Shown here piece after piece: positions 1 to 11,984 of a stretch of 64,000 nt of DNA. This DNA is from Ciona savignyi (lineage: Eukaryota; Chordata; Ascidiacea; Phlebobranchia; Cionidae), in contig CH003444.1 of NCBI GenBank assembly GCA_000149265.1, positions 120,095 through 184,094 on the forward strand, given 5' to 3'. Under the pieces are notes generated by a model. It was not told where the DNA came from, made no database searches, and worked only from the letters and a program-made list of their open reading frames with translations. Made by a program: the position numbers and the translations under genes. Position 1 is the first letter of the stretch; every line of letters starts with the position of its first letter.

Positions 1-293
1 TCCATCCACGCGGAAAAAATGAATATCCCATCACACGCAAATCTGTCGTTTTGTTGCTTTTTTGTTTCTCTTACAATAATATTATTAATTATGTACATAG
101 TTTCTCCGAAATGAATAACCAAAATTAAACCTCCTTTTTAACCAACCATCGACATTAAAGCTTGTACTATCTGTTTTTATCCTCGTTGAATAAAACTTGA
201 CACCAAAGAACTCCTAACACAAGGTACAACGTATACAAATATTTATTCGAGCTAGTAGTAATCGGTGCACAAGGTGGCAGCAGAGGGTGATGT
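1..293. other. 3' flank of the troponin C gene
   Basis: This is non-coding sequence beyond the minus-strand stop codon of troponin C. On the minus strand an AATAAA hexamer lies at 242-247, about 50 bases past the stop at 294-296, and is the likely polyadenylation signal. The short open frames here look like chance. Confidence 0.5.
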
Positions 294-2452
294 TTAGTGA
301 GATTGTACACCTTCCATCCACATACTCCATTCTGTAGATTATGTGGGGTTAGTTTAGACGTGCGGGGTCTTTCATGTTTGGTTAGTTGCAATAATTATTT
401 TTTTAAACCATAAAAAATAACTGGGTTGTGAAAATGAACGTTGCGTAAGCACTTTTTCGCTAAGTTGGAGCGTCGGCAGTGCTTACCCACAGTCGAATGG
501 TTGTAAGATAGAAACAAACCACCAGCCAATGAGTTAGGTTATTGGGCACGGCATTTACTGCACTCCCCTTGACTCAGCAAATAAAAGGTAAAACTAAAAC
601 AGTAGCAATGTCTTTGTCCTGTTCAACAAACAAGTAATCCGTGTATAATGCCAATTGAGTTTGCCCATTCACGGAGATAAAACATAATTCTATAGTATAA
701 CCTTCAATGTCAATAACTCCATCGCCGTTCTTGTCGGCTTCTCTGAATAACTCGTCGACTTCCCACGTTTCCACCGGCGGATTTGCGCTCGTGGAACTCA
801 GTGCTTCTTTCAGTTCGTCCCAGTCAATGTAGCTGTCTCCGTCTCTATAAGAGTGTTGTCAGTTAAAATATAGCGCCCAGTACACCATTACATATGGTTA
901 TACATAAGTTAGTTAGTTCCTTTTAGTTACTCAGTCAAGGTCACTGTTTAGTACTTTAGTTGATACATCGTTTTGGCTAGTGCTGTAGAAAGTCCCGACG
1001 CCAGCTTAAATGTTTTTTTGGTCACAAATAAGCAGTGAATTTTATCAAACGGCAAAGGCTGATCCCGGAAACTCTTGCTTCTGAGCAGCGTACTAAACCA
1101 GTACATACTTGTCAAATAGCAAGAAGATGTCTTTGAGTTCATCCTCCCCCGCCGTTTTTCCTTCCTCGCTAATTTGCATGACCATCATGATAAGAAACTC
1201 ATCAAAATCGATGGTTCCACTTCCTGTGGAATAGTCCGACCGGTTAGTCTGGCAGTTTAGTGCGAAGCCTTTTAACCGAAAGGTTGCAGGTTATGAACTA
1301 GTCGCTGGCTAATCGGTTGTGTCCGTTGGGCAAGACACTTAACGGGACATTGTCTGAACCCAGCGGGATTAATGAGTTCTACCAAATTGTAAGAATATGC
1401 GAATCATACAAAACACACATTGCAATAGCTCCGGTAACCCGACGGTGGGCGCGAGGTGATCTGACAATTGCCCGTGTGTTAACCCCATTGGTTTTCCCAT
1501 TCACGAGGATAAACATGAATAGCCGGTTGTGTCTTTGGGCCCAGATGATTAATAGGTTCTACCAATTTAAAGGAGCGTGTAAATCATACACAACACATTG
1601 CTCCGATAACCCGACGATAGGCGCGAGGTGATCTGACGATTGCCCGTGTGTTAACCCCTTTGGTTTTCCCATTCACGGGGATAAACATGAATATCCTATT
1701 GTTGCCCAGATAAGACGCTATTAAACACCCATCGACACACATACGTACCATCCACATCGACTTCTTCAACGATCTTTGCTAGCTCCTCTCGGCTAGGATT
1801 CTGTCCCAGCATCTTCATAACTCGGCCCAGCTCCCTTGTACTGATGTCTCCACCGCCATCCTCGTCGAATATATCGAACGCTTGCTTGAATTCTGCAACA
1901 ATTCTTGAATAGTTATATGCTAAGAATTTTGGTGTATTTTTTGGATATTATTTTTATCAAACCTAGATATGTTGCTATGTGTCCTTTTTAAATAACTCTA
2001 CACTTGGATCGGGTGCAATAAACTTTTGGTATAACCCACTACTCTGACTTCGCCTGAACCAAAAGGATTGAATAGAAAACAATATTAATTTTTTTATGAT
2101 AATTAACGCACTACTATAGCTCAGAAAACCCGACGACGGGCAAGAGGTGACCTAACATTTGACGCGTTATTACACCCCTGCGTCTCATCACCTTGAATAT
2201 AAATAAGAGTAACCTCTCTCAACACAACATACTGGGTAAAGGAATACACATACTTAAAGAAAAAATAGATTTCCGGCCATCCGTAATATTTAAAATGTTT
2301 TATACATTCGCACTCTATAAAATAAGCTATATATTGCCAACCCAAGGAAAATATAGTAGAAACGGTCAAATCAGACATTTATATTCCATGTCACACCGAT
2401 CACCTGAAATCTGGTCCTTGTCCAACTTCGCCCGGGCATCGTCTACGGTCAT
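294..2452 (-). CDS. TnC: troponin C, five coding exons, complete
   Basis: Troponin C is the calcium sensor of the thin-filament troponin complex. Coding exons are 2404-2452, 1749-1892, 1109-1223, 702-844 and 294-331. All have GT-AG borders and matching phases, giving 489 nt and 162 residues, the usual family length. The protein starts [16 protein letters not shown] and ends MEGVQSH, matching the conserved MEGVQ tail of troponin C. EF loop 1 is [12 protein letters not shown] (residues 26-37), loop 2 [12 protein letters not shown] (62-73), loop 3 [12 protein letters not shown] (102-113) and loop 4 [12 protein letters not shown] (140-151). Loops 2 and 4 are canonical. Loop 3 has Ser instead of the usual Gly at position 6. 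The motif MLGQNP before loop 2 is typical of troponin C. The last exon carries only 12 codons and was found by phase and by the MEGVQ tail. Introns carry SINE fragments. The gene is head-to-head with another EF-hand gene. Confidence 0.9.
1243..1700 (+). repeat. two SINE copies in tandem in troponin C intron 2
   Basis: This is a tRNA-like SINE. The head (1243-1320) carries an A-box-like and a B-box-like stretch (GGTTGCAGGTTATGAACT). The body holds the family's landmarks: GGCAAGACACTTAACGG, GGTGGGCGCGAGGTGATC and CCCATTCACGAGGATAAAC. A second, 5'-truncated copy begins near 1521 and ends at ATGAATATCCTATT near 1705. Both lie antisense to the gene. Confidence 0.75.
2115..2210 (+). repeat. 3' SINE fragment in troponin C intron 1
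   Basis: This is a diverged fragment of the same SINE family. It includes the AACCCGACGACGGGCAAGAGGTGA stretch (2128-2151) and a decayed tail. No head region is visible. Confidence 0.45.
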
Positions 2453-4527
2453 CGACTACAAATTAACAACGAGATAAATGTAGGAACATACATTTGTTTT
2501 CAATAATTATTTTCTCTTACCACGACGGTAGCATAGTGTCAATTTTAAAGACCAAATTTGATTTCTGCTGGAATAATATGCAAAAAAGCAATATGACTCT
2601 ACTTGCGACAACTTACCATGTTGATGCGTTTTCTCTAATCCGATAATCTTTACAAACAATCTCTACTGCTACACTTTCCTTACAGTTGAATATTTAGAAA
2701 TGAATGAGGATTTAAGTTGGGCTGTCCAGATCACGTTTTGGGACAACTCCAGTTGGTTCGCACTTTGCAATATCGCGCCCTCGTCCTAAATTTTACGACG
2801 TTCTCGCGCCAAATGGTAACCTACATCTTTAATGCAACAGCCGCTGTCACGGCGTTTAAGTGAAGTAATTTCGGAGTTTTTAAATCATTCGCAAGTTGTA
2901 AATTGGTTTTATGAATGACTTGTTGATTCAAACCAATGTGTTCTTCCCCACTTTGGTTGGTAATGCGGAAATGTATTTGACTGAATGCCACGGCCGATGT
3001 CGCCTATAATTGTGGTACTCTAGTGTAACATAGTCCGTGCAGATTAATGCACGCGTTTCCCATAATAGCTGATGGCGTCAGTGTTGGGCACACTAAAGAA
3101 TCTCGAAAGGCCGACTAAATAAAGTTCTTAACTCCCTTGACAACTGTTGCGTGGATGGCATGCCAAATAAGGCACGGCAGCGCAGTACACCAACGAACCG
3201 ATCATCCAACTTCACTTACTCTGCGATAGCAAGGCACTGTAGCGATCGACAACTGCTTCGGAAACGTAAGTACTTAGAAGCAAATATTGGAAAAGTGTTT
3301 AAAAATATCCTGTGTTACTTTTATTCCTTGTTTTTTTAAGTTATTTAAAATTTTATATTTAAATGCCTGTATTCGATCTTTCGTACATTTTTAGACGGTC
3401 TAGGATTAATCAAAACGTTCGTATACCATTTTGACTTAAAAATGTGCATTCTTTGGTCTATGGAAACTTAGAATTTATAGCTAAATGTAAGAAATAAGGT
3501 AAACTAAAAGTGTTAAATCGTTAGCAAACAAATTGGTTTGTGTATATTCTTTCGACATCGGGTCAAATCACATTTCCATACCGCGCAATTCGCGAAGTAG
3601 GCCTACGTTACTATGAGTTAACTTAATTACAAAGTTGTGAAGGCGAGTTTAATGTTTTTAACCACACTTTCGTTATTTTAAAGGAACCGCTATTTAGACT
3701 TATGACTGGCGAAAGCGGAATTGTTTTAAGTAATTAAAGAAATGTTAGAATTTTATATGGGATATATCTTAATCGGTAAAACTGGTGTTAAATAAATAAG
3801 GCAACAAATATCAGTTTAAACACATTTTTACCTTTGTTCTGTTTTCTCGACAGTGTTAAGGGGAGAATTTTTAACAGTGTTGCCCACATACGATTCTCAT
3901 TTTTAATGGAGATGTGTATGTTTCCTTCCATGTGCGTGGTAAAACATATTTAATATAACATGGTCTATTAAGTATCGTTAGAAATTGATTAGTTGTTGGA
4001 ATGCCGTGTGCCTACAGCCGAGTTGCTGAAGACGTGTGTGCTTCCATATATCTTTATAGAACTTGAACAGCATTATAACACGGATATCATCAGATTACCT
4101 ATTGCTCACAGTCGGCCTTCAAAAGTTCAGTGTCTTGAAAAGTTTTTTGATCAATTTATTGAACCACTGGGTTAGCCATCACCAACTTATTGCTGTGCGC
4201 ATGGACACAAACGATTCTATATCTTTAGATGGACGCTTTTGAAATAACCTACAATGCTATACAAAACGGCCACGGTGACGAGCCCGTCAGCGGTAAAAAC
4301 ACGGTTTGTGGGTTTTCATGAGCGTAAATTCAATAACATTAAAGAATGTCAGCATAATTCGATTGTGTAAGGAATTCGCGTATTGCAAAGAAATCACTCG
4401 AATCACAAGTCACAACATTCAAAGTACTTGACTTGATATCGTGATTGGCTCGCAAAATAACTTTTAAAATGTCCAAGAGAATTAGATTGCCATCAATTCT
4501 TTGCTCCACAGAATAACAAATAGCAAG
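2453..4527. promoter_or_regulatory. shared intergenic region between two divergent EF-hand genes
   Basis: Troponin C (minus) and the CALML6-like gene (plus) point away from this 2.1-kb interval, so it should hold both promoters and 5' UTRs. I see no convincing coding exon, RNA gene or mobile element in it. The short plus-strand open frame at 3993-4175 has no recognisable domain or splice context. Specific regulatory sites could not be assigned by eye. Confidence 0.4.
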
Positions 4528-6343
4528 ATGAAGCTTTCCCCGAAAGAAGAGAAAGAGTTCAACGAATGTTTCGAAATGTTTGACGAGGAAGACGTCGGTG
4601 AAATTCCAGTGTCCGACCTCAACCGAATCATGAGTTTGCTTGGATGGGATCCCACTCAAAGCGAAATTGAACAAGTGATCAGAGCAGCAAAACTAAGACG
4701 TAAGAAAGACAACGTTATTTGGTGGTTAGTGGATGCCATGGGCAACACTTTATAAGGGGTTACTCTCTCGTCTGCATGTTAGATCAGGCGGTACGAGCAA
4801 GAGTCTACAAGCAGAGGATGTTATAGATTGTCGGCTGTGTTTTTGGGCAAGGCTTATAGCGAATGTCACATTAATCCATTTAATAAATGGTTGAAATAAA
4901 ACTGAATGCCATTGGCCAAAGACACGTCCAACTGTATCCAATCGATTGCGTGATCCAATGATTAGCGCAAGCAAATTATATAGAAAACCCTATTTGAAAC
5001 TGCAAGTGTTCCCTTTCCCCAAATGTAGAAAAAAACGAACCTTGATCAATTCCCATTCAGCGTGTAATTTAAAAAGCGTTGTGACTAGCAAGGGTTCGAT
5101 AACAAAAAAACATTGCAGCACGAGGCCAAATGAAAAGGAGTGAATTCATGAATCTAATGGAGATCTGGTGTTCGGAAAATAAAGAAAAACACTCCGAAGA
5201 AGATTTGGCAAAGGCTTTTAAAGTCTTCGATAAGGTATAAACTGTTCATGAGGAATTTTTTACACGATTTAGTCTTGGAGTTGTCGAAGCTATTAGAGCG
5301 ACTGCCTTTCACCCTATGAGTTGCCGGTTTGAGTCTCATGTGTTGGATAAGACACTTGACGTTCATTGCCTAAACGCAATAAAATAATAGGTTCTACCAA
5401 AATGAAATAAACTTCTCAATCATACAACATACTGCAATAGCTCTGGTAACCAGACGGTGGGCGCGAGATGATCTGACGATTGCCCGTGTGTTAACGCCGT
5501 TTACGTACGATGCCAAATAAACTGTTAATTAAACATAGGTTGTTTACTGACCGAGCAACGCTATTCGATCAATGTAATAATCCTCCACGTTCTTCTCTTG
5601 GACAGGACGGAAGCGGCTACATCGAATGGGAGGAGCTGAAGTATGTGATGCAGGGAACTGGAGAACCGCTCACGGATGAGGAGGTCTCAGCCATGATGAA
5701 GGAAGCTGACAAGGATGGGGATGGAAGAATCGATTACCAAGGTTGGTTTCTTAGGGCGGAATCCAGGGTTAGCAAGGCATGTTTTTCGGAACTCAATATG
5801 TGCATTTATAGCATGGATTGAGCAAAACACAATGACAATAAGAATATGCTGTTCATATTTAAACGTTAAGGAACTGTTATTTTTTGCTTAATAGGGTAGG
5901 TATTACAGTGTGTGTGAGTAATTAAGATTGAATTATGACCTGACCGCTAAATTAAGGCAAATTCGCAAAACAAATTCCGTACATCATAGCTCTACCCCAC
6001 TGCAGTATTACTGTAGCGGTGGTAAAATTCAGTATAGGAATATTAGAATGGTGCAGGACGAAACCACAAGATTACGTCGCTTTTTTAGCCCAACCAGCAA
6101 CTTAACAGTTTCGAATCCACGACCTTTCGGCTTACGGTTCGGCTGAATTTTAATACACAACTCAGCATTTATTGTCTGTCGATCCTTAAAGAGAATTTGA
6201 CCAGGTTAGGTTTCGAACATTATATAACATATAGGCTCGTCGCCAAGACCGTTTTTGTATAGAGTTGGTATATGTATCTAACTTCACATTTATCTTTAGA
6301 ATTCGTCGCCATGATGCGAGGAGACTGCACAGCATTTTTATAA
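4528..6343 (+). CDS. calglandulin/CALML6-like EF-hand protein, four exons, complete
   Basis: This is a calmodulin-superfamily calcium-binding protein. Exons are 4528-4699, 5119-5234, 5606-5741 and 6300-6343, all with GT-AG borders and matching phases, giving 468 nt and 155 residues. The N-terminus [21 protein letters not shown], the phrase [12 protein letters not shown], the [10 protein letters not shown] segment and the tail [13 protein letters not shown] fit the calglandulin (CALML6) family better than calmodulin or troponin C. The spacing between loops 1 and 2 also matches that family. Loops 1 (residues 19-30) and 2 (about 55-66) lack calcium ligands. Loop 3 (95-106, [12 protein letters not shown]) and loop 4 (131-142, [12 protein letters not shown]) are canonical, so calcium binding probably lies in the C-lobe. 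The start ATG at 4528 is chosen because it sits where family members begin. A poly(A) signal candidate, AATAAA, lies near 6587. Introns 2 and 3 hold SINE remnants. Confidence 0.82.
4945..5065 (+). repeat. dispersed repeat segment, second copy at 11870-11990
   Basis: About 120 bases in intron 1 of the CALML6-like gene match 11870-11990. Shared stretches include CCTATTTGAAACTGCAAGT and the following pyrimidine-rich run. At 11990 the segment abuts an ATGGGTCCCA element. Its type is unknown to me. Confidence 0.45.
5275..5496 (+). repeat. SINE remnant in intron 2 of the CALML6-like gene
   Basis: This is a diverged member of the tRNA-like SINE family. It has a B-box-like GGTTTGAGTCTCATG near 5327 and the body landmark GGTGGGCGCGAGATGATC at 5456-5473. 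The same insertion is present in the duplicated copy at about 25510-25785, so it predates the duplication. Confidence 0.6.
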
Positions 6344-7378
6344 ACTCTTCTGTACTTCAACATTGTTATGCACTACTTTGTCTATAGCCATCTGTGACTC
6401 ATTAAAACCTATTCCTACATTTGTGTTACCACACGTGTCTTTGTGTCCAATTTAACTTAACCGCTTCTTTGGATTTTATGCCAGTACCCACTAAAAAATC
6501 AAGTCATACAGAAGAACTTGTTTCAAAGTGTCACCTTTGGTACATTTTCATGTATTAAAAGTGTTGGTTTTTTAAAATGAAAGTAATAAAGTTGTTGTTC
6601 TATCATAAACAAAATAGTTCGGCATAATAAGATTTGTGTTTGTAAAACGAGGAGTGTCGGTGTGGCCCAAAATAATCTCGGAAATTGCGCTTTAAGTATT
6701 ATTGTGGGGAATTTCCAGGGGGCTCATGGATTGATTCATTCATAGAATTTGATAATAATTTCATTGCACACACGTTTTGTGACAAACTTATCACCATAAA
6801 AGTTACATTTTGGAAGATAATATTTCGTTATGCTACTCCATCTGATGTTAAGTGGAAAAGGATATTTATGGTTTTAAGCGATTGTTGCGTCACAAGTCAA
6901 TGTAGTGACGTTGTGCGTCACATGCACCAGCAGACACGACTACTTTAGATATTAAGGAAAGGCACATCTCTGCAGCGGCAGAGATGTTGCAGAAAAAAAG
7001 TATTTTTATTGGCGTTATTAGCGGTATTGAGCAAATACACATGTTAACATAAAAAAACGTAGGGGAACAATGAACCATTTATATATCAATATATAGACAA
7101 CCTATGTGCCCATTTCGTCTTACAGCAGTAAGTGGATTACGTTAAATATTGAAGCTTAAAATATAATTTCAAACGAGCTGTGTAGGTACCTGCCGCTGTT
7201 ATGGATATCGTAGTTTGTCTTAAAGCTATTTTGATTTAAAACTCGTCACAACCGGTTTGTGATTCGATTTCCGGCGTACGATTCACCAGACAATGCGCAT
7301 CAAAATCGTTGCAACATTTGTATACAACTGTAGCGCCTTCGCAGCTTGTGTAATGTTTTTTTTCACATTATATATTAA

Positions 7379-7831
7379 CCCTTAGACCACGGCGACAAAT
7401 ATGTAACCGAGAGGTGCCCCCAAAAAATTGCACAATTCAGTCGACTTTTAGGTAAAACATCGCTTTTTTGGGTTCTAGGGAGTTAAAATTGTTACACCAG
7501 TTGCTGTGAGAATACAACTAGCAGTAGCCATCTTTGTTTTCGCGTTTTCCAGTCATTTTTAAATTTTTCAACGATATATGTATACATATGTGTATATGAT
7601 ATTTGCTAATTACTATTGATATTTATTCATTTTTTCGACTTTGTTTTTCAATTGTTATTTGATATTCAAAAGAAATATGGGAACTTCGCGGTAGTTTTCA
7701 GCCGATCAGGCTGCCAGCATGATCGAGGCCGACAGTGATTTAAAAGTCCAACAGTATTCGCAGCAAACGAGGTCAAAGCAACCTTACTTAAAATTGCCAA
7801 AAACGGCAAAACTTTCGTCGTGGTCAAAGGG
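7379..7831. mobile_element. piggyBac-like MITE, 453 bp, TTAA target site
   Basis: TTAA at 7375-7378 and 7832-7835 flanks inverted ends: CCCTTAGACCACGGCGAC on the left, and CCCTTTGACCACGAC when the right end is read inward. TTAA duplication with CCC ends is the hallmark of piggyBac-type elements. No open frame is present, so it is non-autonomous. Confidence 0.65.
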
Positions 7832-8268
7832 TTAAGTTATATTAAAATTGTTGAAGTGGGCGCTTAATGCCGCACGGCTGTTCCCTAGACAATCATTTCC
7901 TCTGTGCGAAAACCGACTTTAATCTCAGAAACAACACTTCCTATACATTCCTTTCCACATTACGCCATACGTGGCAAGATGAAGTTTAGTGTATAAACTC
8001 ATTGCATTAATTAGTATTAGAAACGCGTCCTATGATGCGGTCCTGCACTGCCTGCTTGGAGCCATATCTCCAGGCATGTATAAAGAATAAGTTTGACCGC
8101 ATGTATTATACTGTCTCAGTTTGCCTTATAACAATACAGAAACCTTTTGTAAAAAGTCGGATTGCAATCATTAGAGTTTTGGCTGAGGTCTGTTAGTTGG
8201 AAAACCTCAGGCCAGAACTAGTACCAGCAATAGGCGCAAATATCTTCCTAATCAGAGCAAACATTATT

Positions 8269-8518
8269 TTCAAGGGTAAAACCGACATAAAACGGTCACT
8301 ATGACCAAAAACAAGGCCTTTTTTGCCAAAACCAGCAGTTTTGGCCACTTTAAAATTGGCCTTGTGAACACGTTGCTTAAAATGGCCTCAGCCGAAAAAC
8401 GACGCCAGGCCAACTTTTTGGCCACTTTTGGGTGGTCATGTAAACAGGGCATCAACAAGGCCAACAATTAGACATTGTAGCCGAAAAACGTGGCCAGGGC
8501 ACCCATGTAAACATACTT
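8269..8518. repeat. possible MITE rich in GGCC(A) motifs
   Basis: This is a stretch of locally different composition, with many TTGGCC/GGCCAA words and two copies of CATGTAAACA. The minus-strand open frame across it shows no known domain. A similar GGCCAAA-rich stretch lies at 12330-12485. Ends and target duplication were not resolved. Confidence 0.3.
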
Positions 8519-8633
8519 CACGTAGCCTTTAGTCTATATGAGAACATTTGTGAAAAAGGTAAAAAATTCACAACTTTTTTTTCTAAAATGCTCAAAATTA
8601 TTTTTTATAGGAGTAGATACGAGAGCAAATACT

Positions 8634-8706
8634 ATGAGTTGGAAATTATTATTTTACGCGATATTTCTTATCGCGTCAGCAGATTACATTACGGGACAAC
8701 CAACAG
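8634..8706 (+). other. orphan first exon with a signal peptide (candidate)
   Basis: An ATG at 8634 opens MSWKLLFYAIFLIASADY followed by ITGQPT. This is a basic residue, a hydrophobic core and a small-residue cleavage-type region, typical of a secretory signal. It is followed by a donor-like G|GTAGAG at 8707. I could not find the next exon downstream, where repeats dominate. It may be the start of a secreted protein, a relic, or chance. Confidence 0.25.
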
Positions 8707-9269
8707 GTAGAGTTTATAATATATACTTTAATATTAATACCGGTATAAACTATTCGGTTACATGCTTAAAGGCGTGCAGTGTTTGTACAATTGTGTACCT
8801 TTATTTATATTAACCACACAAGGTGACAACGGTTTAAATATGCGGTAAAGTTGAATTTCCCTCTGCCATGTTCGTTTAAATTTGTTAGGCTGTTACAAAT
8901 AAGAAAAAATCAAAATTAAGTTGTTACGATATTTCGCAGATAACGTAAAAAGACACAACAACCTTACCTACTTTTGAATTACATAAAAACGACGGCACAA
9001 CCCCCAAAATAATTTGTGCTAATTATGTTAATTCAAAAAGAACACAAAATTAAGGAAAATAAAGGTCGGGCAAAGACGATTTTAGTTAAATCGAAACGAG
9101 AAAATTAAATGAAAATATAAAATTAATAAAACCCACAGTTATTTTTAAGGTCACCCAAAACAAATAAAGAAAGCATTTAACAGACGCTGTAAATTCTTGT
9201 CAACTTACGAAACCCTTTAAAATACAAAACACTTCAAAATCGGGAATGTTACCCTTAACCTTAATCTTT

Positions 9270-9770
9270 AGCAAGCGCTCAACTAATTATTCTCCCTATC
9301 TCTCCAATGCAAACTGACCTCACAAAAACGGCTGTCACTCAAAATCCTGATATGGGAAGTCTTAGATTTTTTCACTTAGAGTCTTAGATTTTTTCACAAT
9401 TTAAAATTGAAGCTTTGATCTGCAACCTAAACTCAAAACCCTACGAAATTTTGTTTAAAAATGTTGAGCCCATAACCCTTCGTGCATCGGCAATTTTTTC
9501 CCAACAAAACAGCTAGCAGATGCACAATCAACACCTTTATATAACAAAGCACTGCTTCATGATTACAAAACTTTACAGCTAAACGAGATTACCGGCGCGC
9601 AGCCTAGCACATGCTGCTTTCAACCAAACAAACATTGGGGAATCACCACCATTGTTACTCAGCAAAACACTCGTTTAAAAACAAAGACTCGTGGAGGGTA
9701 CCACTCGTCACATCCGCCCGTTCATAGAGGTCTAAATTGGTTATACGCCATCTTTAACATAGCTGGTTGA
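9270..9770 (+). repeat. half-copy of the palindromic repeat seen at 38840-39560
   Basis: The region shares long stretches with both arms of the palindrome at 38.8-39.6 kb, including GGCTGTCACTCAAAATC, AACAAAACAGCTAGCAGATG and GAGGGTACCACTCGTCACAT. It carries one arm and part of the centre, so it is a truncated member of the family. Confidence 0.6.
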
Positions 9771-10344
9771 AACGAAATTGTTTGTCAGTGCAGTTACCGA
9801 CTTTCACATATTTGATATTTTTTGGTTTGTTAGATATGAAGGTAAACACAACCATATGAAAGGATGTATAAATAATTGCATAAATTCATAAGTTGGACAT
9901 TAATTAATGTTTAATATTGTTTGTTCTGGGTCCAATATACAACGCGTTTCAAGATTTGCCATAATACGGCTGAATTAACAACACTTCATGAAATTAGAAA
10001 TTTTGCCTCATAGATCCGTTTGTATTTCCTTTTGTTAGAATACCCAAACCTTATAAACATCTTGTGTATGTGGTGGCTACTACAATGTGTAAATAAAATG
10101 CATGTTTTTTAAACAAAGCACTGGTCTTAATGTCCGCGCACTCAGTACTGTGATTAATTGCATGGATGAACGCTAATAATCCAAAGGAATTATTTATAAA
10201 ATGAAAGGCCATAAAAAACGGTATTAAATGTTGTCTGAAATAAATACGAATAACGGGTTCTGACATTGTATGCTGCCTAGAAGCATACACCGTCAAAACC
10301 CCTTATTCGTATTCAGTAAAATTTAGAATTGCTTAGCCTAAGCT

Positions 10345-11600
10345 GATCTTATTATGGGTCCCAATTGAAAAATTGGGACATATATTGTTATGGGTCCCAA
10401 TTGAAAAATTAGGACACATATTGTTTTTGTCCGTTTTTTTTTCTTTTTTTTTTCGTCAAAGGCTTGACAGGCATGGCATGGCGCCCCGACATCTACCAGA
10501 AGGAATAATGGAATCATTATGAAACTTAGCTATTTGTTGGACAACATGGTCTAGATATGCAGAAACCAAAATTTTTGGTGATAAATCAAGGGGAATTCCT
10601 CTGGGAAGTTAAAAACCAAAACGGTATTTTTTATTAAAAATTTAGCTTTTTGTGGCATAGCGCTTGAACGGCTGCTCTAATTTGAATCATATTTGGTGAA
10701 AAGTAATTGTGTTAGTGACTGATTTAACACTTGGAAGAAATAAAAAAATTACCTAGGAAAATACCCTAAAAAATGAGATTTTGTTCTCAAATCATGATTG
10801 TGACAGGCATGGCATGACGCCTCGACATCTACCAAATGGAATAATAAAATAGTAATAAAGCTTTGTCATTTGTTAGACAACATGGTCTAGATACGCAGGA
10901 GCAAAATTGTGGGTGATAAATCTAGGGGAACTCCCCGGAGACGTTAAAATCCAAAACGGTTATTTTTCTAAACAAAATAGCTTTTCGGAACATAGCGTTT
11001 AACCAGCTGCTCTAATTTTGATCAGATTTGGTGGAATGCTAGATCGTTAGCCACCCTGTGTAACTTAAAAGAAAAAAAACATTTACTTAGGGTAACTCCC
11101 TTAAAAACAAAAATATGTTCCTGACTCATGATTGTGACAAGCATGCCACATTGCACTGACACCTTCAACAAGGATTCGTTAAATCGGATTAAAACTTTAA
11201 GAATTGATAGTTAACATGACTCACATATGTAAAAACAGAAATTTATGTACCAAGCCCATAAGGAATTCCCCGAAGCCATGGAAAACTAAATCGAACTGTT
11301 TTAGGAATTTAGCTTCATTTCAATACAGCACTTGAAAAAAAGCTTTAATTTAAAACATTTGTGATGATATCTTTGTAAAACACGATTGTTCTTTTTTTAA
11401 CAACACATAGAGAAGAAGTTTGGTTTGATAACTATGGGACCCATGCGTTTATGCTTGCAGAAACAAAAACTACATACACTGTGTATTAAATACAAAATGT
11501 GGTTAGGGACCCTGTAGCATGAATATATGGCATGCAACATGTGTTTTACAAATAGTGGTGGTTAAACACGTGGTTGACACTCTCTAGTTTATATTCGTAT
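10345..11600 (+). mobile_element. ATGGGTCCCA element with internal tandem units
   Basis: This begins with two ATGGGTCCCAATTGAAAAA starts (near 10355 and 10390), then a T-rich run. Two to three degenerate units of roughly 330 bases follow. Each contains GACATCTACCA, ACATGGTCTAGAT, GGGGAATTCC and ACGGCTGCTCTAATTT. The element ends with the shared GGTTGACACTCTCTAG. The inverted word TGGGACCCAT occurs near the 3' end (about 11437). No protein is encoded. It looks like a non-autonomous element of a family with four copies in this window. Confidence 0.6.
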
Positions 11601-11984
11601 CCAATACAATCCTGTGTCTTTAAGAGGCAGAGGCGCATTTTTACAGGTCGGCGAAGGATGTTTGTACGTCGGCTTTTGTATTTGAAGCTTACAGTTCATT
11701 TCTCTATAACATTTTATATCTATAACATGTCATTTAATATAGATATATGCTTTTATTATTTATGGTTTATTTTTCATTAAGTATGCATCGTTTCCTTTTA
11801 TAAACATTAGATGAAACAAAAAAAAAACTACTTATAATTTAAAAAAACTGTATGTATACAAGCGATTGCGAGGCCAAATGATTGGCGCGGGCAAACCATA
11901 TAGAACATCCTATTTGAAACTGCAAGTTTTCCCCCTTTCCTAAATGCAGAGAAAAAACTAACCAGATCAATTCACACGCAGCAT

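Noticed and set aside
702..844. Last troponin C exon reading straight on into VLVLPFIC or ending near 570
   Set aside because: The exon at 294-331 fits the phase, has a proper acceptor and supplies the conserved MEGVQ tail.
3993..4175. Open frame between the two EF-hand genes
   Set aside because: No domain and no splice or start context. It lies in the divergent promoter interval.
4528..6343. Annotation as calmodulin or a second troponin C
   Set aside because: Loops 1 and 2 are degenerate, and [17 protein letters not shown] and [10 protein letters not shown] fit calglandulin/CALML6 better.
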